From NCBI GenBank assembly GCA_964478945.1, contig CAYZJV010000097.1, forward strand, positions 1 to 5,665: a stretch of DNA of 5,665 nt, read 5' to 3'. How positions within the stretch are numbered: the stretch's first letter is position 1; each line of letters starts with the position of its first letter. A model generated the notes under the pieces. The model was not told where the DNA came from and did no database searches. It saw only the letters and a program-made list of their open reading frames with translations. Source of the stretch: CAYZJV01 sp964478945 (GTDB taxonomy: Bacteria; Spirochaetota; Spirochaetia; Sphaerochaetales; Sphaerochaetaceae). The position numbers and the translations under genes are program-made. This document shows positions 1 to 4,529 of this stretch, piece after piece.

Positions 1-3
1 GAA

Positions 4-282
4 CTACCAGCGGTAATCGTTCCTCTGCTGGCGGGGTTTCGCGATCGCTTCGTTTACACGAAGATTACGACCATCGATCTCCTGACCATTGAGCTGGCTG
101 ATCGCAGCGGTGGCTGCATTCTCATCTTCCATCTCGACGAATCCGAAACCCTTCGAACGCTGGGTCTCGCGATCATAGATGATGTTGGCACTGAGGACAG
201 TACCATACTGGGCGAACACGTCCCGAAGCTGTTCCTCGGTGGTGTAGTAACTGATGTTTCCGACATAAATTTTCTTTGCCAT
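4..282 (-). CDS. Single-RRM RNA-binding protein
   Basis: A 92-residue protein made almost entirely of one RNA recognition motif. RNP2 is seen at residues 5-10 (IYVGNI) and RNP1 at 44-51 (KGFGFVEM), with the exposed RNA-stacking aromatics Tyr6, Phe46 and Phe48 all present. The basic tail after residue 80 (AKPRQQRNDYRW) is short, as in small bacterial RRM proteins of the cyanobacterial Rbp and spirochaete type; those bind single-stranded RNA in the cytoplasm and are often linked to cold or stress responses. The RNA target here is unknown. I chose the ATG at 282-280 because GGAGG (293-297) lies 10 nt upstream; an in-frame ATG at 291 would leave only 1 nt after it. The gene appears monocistronic: a probable terminator separates it from the aldehyde dehydrogenase gene upstream. 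Family assignment is secure, cellular role is not. Confidence 0.95.
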   Translation of the reverse strand: MAKKIYVGNISYYTTEEQLRDVFAQYGTVLSANIIYDRETQRSKGFGFVEMEDENAATAAISQLNGQEIDGRNLRVNEAIAKPRQQRNDYRW

Positions 283-297
283 GATAAGCATTCCTCC

Positions 298-313
298 ACA
301 GGCATGTGCCTGT
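298..313 (-). promoter_or_regulatory. Perfect dyad/hairpin abutting the RRM gene Shine-Dalgarno
   Basis: ACAGGCA (298-304) and TGCCTGT (307-313) are exact reverse complements around a 2-nt centre. In the transcript this would fold as a 6-bp GC-rich stem with a 4-nt loop, ending directly beside GGAGG (293-297). It could be a DNA operator, a 5'-end stabilising hairpin, or an RNA element that tunes ribosome access, for instance through autoregulation by the RRM protein. The dyad is seen directly; its role is inferred. Confidence 0.5.
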
Positions 314-321
314 TCATAAAA

Positions 322-349
322 ATAGTACGCTCCATTTGGGCAGTCTGAA
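322..349 (-). promoter_or_regulatory. Candidate sigma-70-type promoter of the RRM gene
   Basis: On the minus strand TTCAGA (349-344) and TACTAT (327-322) are separated by 16 nt, each matching 4 of 6 consensus bases. Initiation would fall near 315, giving a leader of about 33 nt that begins with the dyad at 313-298. This is the best pair I see in the region, but the match is modest. Confidence 0.35.
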
Positions 350-426
350 CGAGTATCTTGTCTGATGGAGTGTGTCTAGAAAGAACGCAAACGTACAAAG
401 CAAGGAAAACGAAAGATCTGCAACGC

Positions 427-477
427 AAAATAAAAAGCATTGGTAGGGTAGCACGGTTGGGCAGTCCAAGTCAATGC
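427..477 (-). terminator. Probable intrinsic terminator of the DoxX-like/aldehyde dehydrogenase operon
   Basis: Read on the minus strand, GCATTG (477-472) pairs with CAATGC (442-437) and is followed at once by the T-rich run TTTTTATTTT (436-427). The 29-nt interior can form a smaller TTGG/CCAA hairpin (469-466 with 460-457), so the structure would be branched rather than a simple stem-loop. It lies just past the dehydrogenase stop codon. The outer stem is only 6 bp, so efficiency is uncertain. The remaining 283-481 interval holds the RRM promoter and leader and otherwise nothing I recognise. Confidence 0.55.
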
Positions 478-481
478 GCCC

Positions 482-1858
482 TCACTTCAACAGCCTCCGC
501 ACGATATTCATCTTACTCTTGGTATAGGGATGATAGCGGAAGGGAAGATCACACCAGTTGTACCGTTTCACGATACCCTTGTGATGGCTGAAGGTATCGA
601 AACTCGACTTTCCGTGGTAGGAACCCATGCCACTTTCCCCCATTCCACCGAATCCCATGTGTGGATTGGCGAAGTGGACCACCGTGTCGTTGATGCATCC
701 CCCTCCGTACCGAAGTTCGGTGGTAAGCCGTTCCTCCACCATTTTGTCGCTGGTGAACAGGTAGAGTGCCAATGGACTGGGTCTTGATGAGATGTTCGCA
801 ACCACCTCATCGATCGAGGTGAAGGTGATGATCGGCAAAATTGGCCCGAAGATCTCCTCCTGCATCACCGGTGAGTCGAATAGCACATCATCAAGTATCG
901 TAGGGAGCAGTTGTAGGGAACCATCATTTCCGGTACCTCCCATCACGATATGCTGGTTCATGATAAGCGATTGCAATCGACGGTAGTGCTTCTCATTTAT
1001 AATCGAAGGTAGGTTCGAATAGTCTCCTTTTGGGAAAAATTCCTCCACAGCCGATTTCAGTCCGTCTACGAAACGGTCCTTGATCGATTTCTCAACCAAT
1101 ACATAATCGGGAGCGATACAGGTCTGTCCGGCATTCAGGAGTTTTCCGAAGGCGATCCTCTTCGCAGCAAGCGCGATATTCGCACTCTTGTCCACAATGG
1201 CGGGACTCTTGCCTCCCAATTCGAGCGTGACGGGAGTAAGATGTCTGGAAGCCTTCTCCATGACCAATTTCCCTACCGAGACACTGCCTGTGAAGAAGAT
1301 GTAATCAAATTTCTGTTCAAGCAACTGTTGGTTTTCGCTTCTCCCGCCTTCCACAACCGCCACCAGTTCAGGATCGAACACCTCTTCAATCAAACGAGAG
1401 ACCATGGCGCTGGTGTGTTTCGCATACGCCGAGGGTTTGAGTATCACAGTGTTTCCCGCCGCCAAGGCTCCGATGAGCGGAACCATGCTCAATTGGAATG
1501 GATAGTTCCAAGGTGCCATGATGAGCACCACACCATAGGGCTCGGCGATGGTGAAGCTGCGTGCTGGAAATTGGGTCAAGGGAGTACGGATCCTCTCGGC
1601 CTTCATCCATCGTGGCAAATTGCGGATGAATGAGCCCAACTCATCCAATACAATGCCCACTTCACTCAGGTATCCTTCGAAGGCATGTTTGTGCAAATCG
1701 GCTTCCAGTGAGGCGAGTATGTCCGCTTCATGGCGTTTGATCGCCTCGTACAGCCTTTGCAGCCGATCCATACGGTCAGCAAGTACACGAGTGTTCCCCG
1801 ATAGGAAACAAGTCCTCTGTCGGTTGACCAATTCCTGGTAATTTCTCTGAGGTGCCAT
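482..1858 (-). CDS. Class 3 (ALDH3-like) aldehyde dehydrogenase
   Basis: A 458-residue cytosolic or membrane-peripheral enzyme predicted to oxidise aldehydes to carboxylates with NAD(P)+. The N-terminal cofactor-binding part has APWNYP (115-120, Asn118), KPSA (141-144, Lys141) and FTGSVSVG (189-196). The general base is Glu213 in LELGG and the nucleophile is Cys247 in NAGQTCIAPDYV, a context characteristic of class 3 enzymes. EEIFGPI (334-340) follows. Length and C-terminus (RYHPYTKSK, a variant of the family's RYPPYT ending) fit the YwdH/fatty-aldehyde/coniferyl-aldehyde branch; all key residues are present, so it should be active. Substrate cannot be read from sequence; medium- or long-chain or aromatic aldehydes are typical. 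The ATG at 1858-1856 overlaps the TAA of the membrane-protein gene by one base (TAATG), with AGGA (1872-1869) 10 nt upstream, implying translational coupling. Confidence 0.95.
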   Translation of the reverse strand: MAPQRNYQELVNRQRTCFLSGNTRVLADRMDRLQRLYEAIKRHEADILASLEADLHKHAFEGYLSEVGIVLDELGSFIRNLPRWMKAERIRTPLTQFPARSFTIAEPYGVVLIMAPWNYPFQLSMVPLIGALAAGNTVILKPSAYAKHTSAMVSRLIEEVFDPELVAVVEGGRSENQQLLEQKFDYIFFTGSVSVGKLVMEKASRHLTPVTLELGGKSPAIVDKSANIALAAKRIAFGKLLNAGQTCIAPDYVLVEKSIKDRFVDGLKSAVEEFFPKGDYSNLPSIINEKHYRRLQSLIMNQHIVMGGTGNDGSLQLLPTILDDVLFDSPVMQEEIFGPILPIITFTSIDEVVANISSRPSPLALYLFTSDKMVEERLTTELRYGGGCINDTVVHFANPHMGFGGMGESGMGSYHGKSSFDTFSHHKGIVKRYNWCDLPFRYHPYTKSKMNIVRRLLK

Positions 1859-2289
1859 TATTTCTGTATCCTGACAATTGATGCCAATACGATGAGATGC
1901 AACACCACCTGTTCGATCCAGACGAACCATTCTGATCCGTCGAATCTTCCAAAGTCGATGGTGAGGATGTCGAGAATGACGATCAGTGCGATCCAGATGA
2001 CCAATACCGCTCCCATTGCGATTTTGGAGAACTTCTGGGGAATCGCTCCAACGAACAAGTTCGCACCCAAGAACAACCCGCACAGAAGCTCCACTGTGGA
2101 CAACACTATGGCGAGCAGTTCACTGTCACCTCCGAACATTCCCGAAATTTCACTGGAGAGCCGGCCCGTGGCTCCTCCACCGGTGGTGAAACCTACTATT
2201 CCCATCGACAGGAACAATAGTGCGACAAGCAGCTGCAATGTCTGTACCGAGGCAAGGGCCTGCAGCGAATTCTTGGGTTGCGTTGCCAT
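1858..2289 (-). CDS. Small four-helix membrane protein, DoxX-like
   Basis: A 143-residue integral membrane protein. Hydrophobic segments lie near residues 15-36, 57-81, 89-110 and 122-138. Positive charges in the N-terminus, the 84-89 loop and the RIQK tail place both termini in the cytoplasm. The second helix region (STVELLCGLFLGANLFVG) resembles the Glu-Leu-x-x-Gly-x-x-Leu signature of DoxX/DoxX-like proteins, and four helices in about 140 residues is the family norm. Family similarity is recalled, not searched, so this is tentative. DoxX proteins are small membrane proteins of diverse, mostly unresolved redox-associated roles. ATG 2289-2287 is chosen because AAGGAG (2301-2296) sits 6 nt upstream; an in-frame ATG 13 codons earlier has no such site. 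It is the first gene of an operon with the aldehyde dehydrogenase, perhaps anchoring or supporting it, which is inference from coupling. Confidence 0.8.
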   Translation of the reverse strand: MATQPKNSLQALASVQTLQLLVALLFLSMGIVGFTTGGGATGRLSSEISGMFGGDSELLAIVLSTVELLCGLFLGANLFVGAIPQKFSKIAMGAVLVIWIALIVILDILTIDFGRFDGSEWFVWIEQVVLHLIVLASIVRIQK

Positions 2290-2295
2290 AATGAA

Positions 2296-2338
2296 CTCCT
2301 TATATACCAATGGTAATCCAAAATACATACGTCGTAAA
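2296..2338 (-). promoter_or_regulatory. Candidate promoter and Shine-Dalgarno of the DoxX-like/dehydrogenase operon
   Basis: On the minus strand TTTACG (2338-2333) and TACCAT (2315-2310) are spaced by exactly 17 nt, each matching 4 of 6 sigma-70-type bases. Initiation near 2303 would leave a short leader containing AAGGAG (2301-2296). The -10-like hexamer lies inside the dyad TACCAATGGTA at 2305-2315. Confidence 0.4.
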
Positions 2339-2356
2339 TAGCATACATTGTGGTAT
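2304..2356. repeat. Split inverted repeat spanning the divergent promoter region
   Basis: ATACCAATG (2304-2312) has its reverse complement, interrupted by two inserted bases, in CATTGTGGTAT (2346-2356). The left copy is itself part of a short dyad, TACCA-A-TGGTA (2305-2315). Each half overlaps the promoter element of one of the divergent genes, as a shared operator would. The symmetry is visible; binding by a regulator is conjecture, and AT-rich DNA can show such matches by chance. Confidence 0.35.
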
Positions 2357-2359
2357 CAT
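2351..2359 (+). promoter_or_regulatory. Candidate extended -10 element of the membrane ferredoxin gene
   Basis: TGGTATCAT combines an extended -10 TGn with TATCAT (5 of 6 matches to TATAAT). No good -35 lies 16-18 nt upstream, which extended -10 promoters tolerate. With the usual 6-nt gap, transcription would begin on the A of the ATG at 2366, giving a leaderless message. Confidence 0.35.
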
Positions 2360-2365
2360 GGAGCG

Positions 2366-3478
2366 ATGAGTACCACCACCACCAAGGATTCATGGGAGAT
2401 CAGGCTACTGAGGACACTGGTATGGATCTATATCGTATTGTGCATCCTGATTGCCGGTTTCAACTATGGATATGCACCTTCGGCACCAGAGAGTGTTCGA
2501 CAATTCATCAACTCGTTCTGGTTGTTCTATGAGAATTGGATCAAAACCTTCCTGATCGTCGGTTGTGGGTATCTGACCTTGAGGATAGTGGGCAAGAGAC
2601 AAAGAACCACAATGCGGAGGAGAAACATCATCGGGATGACCATAACGGCACTGCTCATCCATATCCTCATACCCTTGGCTTCCGGCAATCAGGAGATATA
2701 TTTTTATGGGATGCCGCTGCCATGGTCGAATGTGCCATTGCAATCGATGGTCCCCTCAGCCGATTTCACCCAAAGACATATGTTGCTGTGGGGTGCACAA
2801 GGAATCACCTTTGCCCTTGCCGTCTTCTGGATCATCAATGTGATCGTGCTGATTGGAACCTTGGTATTCGGAAGAAGATGGCAGTGTTCCACCTTATGCC
2901 TCTTCAATGGTTTCGCGGCCGAGGTATTCTCTCCAGCTTTGCCGCTTCTTACCAAGAGACGGGCCACTCGAACCCAAGGCACTCTCCGTGTGACCAAGAA
3001 GGAGGCACGACGGTTCTCCGTCATCCGAATCCTGTTCTTCATCATCTCCATCTCACTCACCATCTTCTGGCTTCTTCAGATCTGGGGCGTTCCCGATCGA
3101 AAACTCATGGGGATATTCGAGCGGGTGGAATTGTACAAATATCTGGTGTTCGAGCTGATCATGATGATGTACTTCTGGGTTGCATTCATCGGAAGGGGGT
3201 ATTGTCTCTACTGCCCGGTGGGAACCGTTGTCGCCTCGTTGGGCAAAGTGGTGGGACAAAGGATCGAAACCAACATGACGAACTGCATCGGTTGCCGACT
3301 CTGTTCCAAGGTGTGTCCTGTCGGGATCGATGTGGCCGGGTATGCACAAAAGGGTGTGCTTATGGACAGCACGAGGTGTGTGGCATGTGGACACTGTGTC
3401 GATGCATGTCCCACCGAAACACTGCATTACACCACCGATACAATGGAATTGTTCGCACGAATGAAGAAAAGAACTTGA
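2366..3478 (+). CDS. Six-helix membrane 4Fe-4S electron-transfer protein, NapH/CcoG-like
   Basis: A 370-residue inner-membrane iron-sulfur protein. Helices lie near residues 14-32, 57-75, 88-106, 143-168, 218-240 and 258-276. Basic loops (77-87, 170-217) set both termini in the cytoplasm. Membrane-proximal cysteines occur in GRRWQCSTLC (Cys174, Cys178) after helix 4 and GRGYCLYCPVG (Cys280, Cys283) after helix 6, resembling the conserved loops of the NapH/NosR/CcoG group. The cytoplasmic C-terminus carries two classic ferredoxin motifs: Cys307-310-313-317 and Cys338-341-344-348, each followed by Pro, enough for two [4Fe-4S] clusters. It probably moves electrons between quinone or a soluble donor and a partner; no nap, nos or cco genes are in view, so the partner is unknown. 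The first loop lacks the Cys-Pro of canonical NapH. The ATG at 2366 is the first plausible start; GGAG (2360-2363) is only 2 nt away. The gene is divergent from the DoxX-like operon. Confidence 0.9.
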   Translation: MSTTTTKDSWEIRLLRTLVWIYIVLCILIAGFNYGYAPSAPESVRQFINSFWLFYENWIKTFLIVGCGYLTLRIVGKRQRTTMRRRNIIGMTITALLIHILIPLASGNQEIYFYGMPLPWSNVPLQSMVPSADFTQRHMLLWGAQGITFALAVFWIINVIVLIGTLVFGRRWQCSTLCLFNGFAAEVFSPALPLLTKRRATRTQGTLRVTKKEARRFSVIRILFFIISISLTIFWLLQIWGVPDRKLMGIFERVELYKYLVFELIMMMYFWVAFIGRGYCLYCPVGTVVASLGKVVGQRIETNMTNCIGCRLCSKVCPVGIDVAGYAQKGVLMDSTRCVACGHCVDACPTETLHYTTDTMELFARMKKRT

Positions 3479-3487
3479 GAACGGTTG

Positions 3488-3865
3488 TTACAGCAGTTTC
3501 TTGCTACCCGAATAGAGCTCCTCAATCGCAATCACGGTAGCAGCGTGTCCTGGATGTTTCATAGGGTTCCATGATTTCATGAAATCGAAATTATCTCCCG
3601 AGGTTTCATAGGAAATCCTTCCCTTCACCTGATAAGAGGTTCCCTCATCGGTGATGAACAACACCACTGCGGTGCTTCCACCGAGTATGTTGGCACGTGT
3701 CTTGTCGAAGTAATTGTCTGCCACGACAATCCTTCCATCGGTGGTCATTTCGCTACATGTGGCATAGATGCTGTTGGCTTGGCCCCTTCCGTCCACGGTG
3801 GTAAGGACGATTGCTCCATCACGGTGCTTCCATGCGTTCCTCAGGATATCGATCGCATTCTCCAT
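3488..3865 (-). CDS. FMN-binding split-barrel protein (pyridoxamine 5'-phosphate oxidase-like)
   Basis: A 125-residue protein of the PPOX-like flavin split-barrel family, close in plan to the 122-residue FMN-binding protein of Desulfovibrio. Visible landmarks are GAIVLTTVDGRGQANSIYATC (about 17-37), equivalent to the first barrel strands, and DKTRANI (54-60), where the Lys-Thr-x-Ala-Asn pattern matches the FMN-contacting segment I recall for that protein. The remaining strands run from 65 to 115. True PNPO is about 210 residues, so vitamin B6 synthesis is unlikely; a dimeric flavin-binding electron-transfer or reductase role is more plausible. The ATG at 3865-3863 is preceded by AAGGAG (3880-3875) at 9 nt. 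It lies 26 bp downstream of the CNB-fold gene on the same strand, so the two are probably co-transcribed, and it ends 9 bp from the stop of the convergent membrane ferredoxin gene. Confidence 0.85.
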   Translation of the reverse strand: MENAIDILRNAWKHRDGAIVLTTVDGRGQANSIYATCSEMTTDGRIVVADNYFDKTRANILGGSTAVVLFITDEGTSYQVKGRISYETSGDNFDFMKSWNPMKHPGHAATVIAIEELYSGSKKLL

Positions 3866-3891
3866 ATCTTGTGACTCCTTGCTAATGATGT

Positions 3892-4377
3892 TCAGTTCGT
3901 CCGCCTGTTCCTTTTTGTCACAAGAGCGAGCAACTTGTCCGTCGAACGAAGCCTGCGGCTGATGTCCCTGGCCAAATTCATGATGATCATCATGTGGACA
4001 TGGGGATGGGTCTTGGACAGCATGTAGAGATCCCGATTGGTGAGTGTGATCACCTTCACCTCGGTAAGGCACACAGCCGAAGCGGCACATGGTTGGATAT
4101 CGATCAACTCCATTTCACCAAAGGAATCGCCCTTATGCAAGGTGGTGATGTCACGTTCCTCATGCATACCCTCCTCAGGGTGTTTCCGGATGGCAACATC
4201 ACCGTAGACGATGAAATAGACGGTGCTGTTCGGAGCATCCTGATGAAGAATGACTGTATCTTGGGCATAGACCTTCTCATCGAGCAGAGGCCGTATAATG
4301 TTAAGCTCATCGTCCGAGAGCCCACCGAACATGCTGTGCTTGCAGAGGAAATCATTGTCAACCGTACATACTGTCAT
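3892..4377 (-). CDS. Stand-alone cyclic-nucleotide-binding-fold protein, no HTH
   Basis: A 161-residue protein formed by one Crp/Fnr-type sensor domain. FLCKHSMFGGLSDDEL (10-25) is the usual N-terminal helix, the beta-roll follows to about 115, and a long helix at about 125-150 ends in a basic tail (TKRNRRTN). There is no room for a winged-helix DNA-binding domain, so it is probably a protein-protein or allosteric sensor rather than a transcription factor. The phosphate-binding cassette FGEMELIDIQPCAAS (86-100) keeps Phe-Gly-Glu, but Cys97 (codon TGT, 4089-4087) replaces the Arg that binds the cyclic phosphate. cAMP/cGMP binding is therefore doubtful. Cysteines at 4, 12, 97 and 103 could allow redox sensing, which is speculative. 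The start is uncertain: ATG 4377 has no strong Shine-Dalgarno but lies just after a TATCAT element; ATG 4419 would add 14 residues and also lacks a ribosome site. It is probably in an operon with the FMN protein. Confidence 0.88.
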   Translation of the reverse strand: MTVCTVDNDFLCKHSMFGGLSDDELNIIRPLLDEKVYAQDTVILHQDAPNSTVYFIVYGDVAIRKHPEEGMHEERDITTLHKGDSFGEMELIDIQPCAASAVCLTEVKVITLTNRDLYMLSKTHPHVHMMIIMNLARDISRRLRSTDKLLALVTKRNRRTN

Positions 4378-4382
4378 GCCAT

Positions 4383-4411
4383 ATGATACCCCCACCGGAT
4401 GTCCAATGCAA
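4383..4411 (-). promoter_or_regulatory. Candidate promoter of the CNB-fold/FMN operon
   Basis: On the minus strand TTGCAT (4411-4406) and TATCAT (4388-4383) are exactly 17 nt apart; the -10 matches 5 of 6 bases and the -35 matches 3 of 6. The predicted start falls on the ATG at 4377, implying a leaderless or nearly leaderless mRNA. An alternative weaker pair, TTGCTG/TATTTT (-10 at 4446-4441), would initiate near 4435 and serve the upstream ATG at 4419. Confidence 0.35.
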
Positions 4412-4426
4412 GGATTCATTGTGGAT

Positions 4427-4440
4427 TTGAATCAAATCAA
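4427..4440. promoter_or_regulatory. FNR/CRP-type binding site
   Basis: TTGAATCAAATCAA matches the FNR consensus TTGAT-N4-ATCAA at 9 of 10 specified positions. It overlaps a perfect dyad ATTTGA-A-TCAAAT at 4425-4437. Its centre lies about 56-58 bp upstream of the start predicted from TATCAT, near the class I activator position, and it falls between the flavoprotein reductase gene and the CNB-fold gene. The sequence match is seen; which Crp/Fnr-family regulator binds is unknown. The adjacent CNB-fold protein itself cannot, because it lacks a helix-turn-helix. Confidence 0.45.
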
Positions 4441-4490
4441 AAATAGTGAGTAAATGGAGCACAGCAAGAGTCATCAGCCGAAAGTGCACT

Positions 4491-4508
4491 GGTTCCCGTT
4501 GGAAAACC
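4491..4508 (-). other. Weak hairpin downstream of the reductase gene
   Basis: On the minus strand GGTTTTCC and GGGAACC can pair around a 3-nt loop with one G-U pair and one bulge. It lies shortly after the reductase stop codon, where a terminator would be expected, but no T run follows, so intrinsic termination is not supported. The rest of 4378-4529 holds the FNR-like box and the candidate promoter. Confidence 0.2.
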
Positions 4509-4529
4509 CACGGCAAGTCCTTTCCACTT

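Noticed and set aside
568..1841. Several 60-130 codon open frames on both strands across the aldehyde dehydrogenase gene
   Set aside because: They lack ribosome sites and recognisable domains and coincide with the well-supported dehydrogenase frame.
1859..2083. A 75-codon N-terminal extension of the aldehyde dehydrogenase frame
   Set aside because: It overlaps the DoxX-like gene, has no ALDH homology by eye, and starting at 1858 gives the normal ALDH3 length and a coupled TAATG start.
2536..3540. A long open frame of 334 codons on the plus strand overlapping the membrane ferredoxin gene
   Set aside because: It lies almost wholly inside the ferredoxin gene in another frame. Its product is rich in His, Cys and Arg without any domain, and no ribosome site precedes it; the ferredoxin frame has clear motifs.
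3866..4090. A 75-codon N-terminal extension of the FMN-binding protein frame
   Set aside because: It is out-of-frame sequence of the CNB-fold gene. The ATG at 3865 has a strong AAGGAG at 9 nt and gives the usual family length.
4378..4419. Start of the CNB-fold protein at the ATG at 4419
   Set aside because: Not excluded, but the added 14 residues precede the usual domain start, no Shine-Dalgarno is present, and this stretch contains the better promoter hexamers. I kept 4377.
4491..4508. Intrinsic terminator for the reductase gene
   Set aside because: The hairpin has a bulge and a wobble pair and no following T run; listed only as a weak hairpin.
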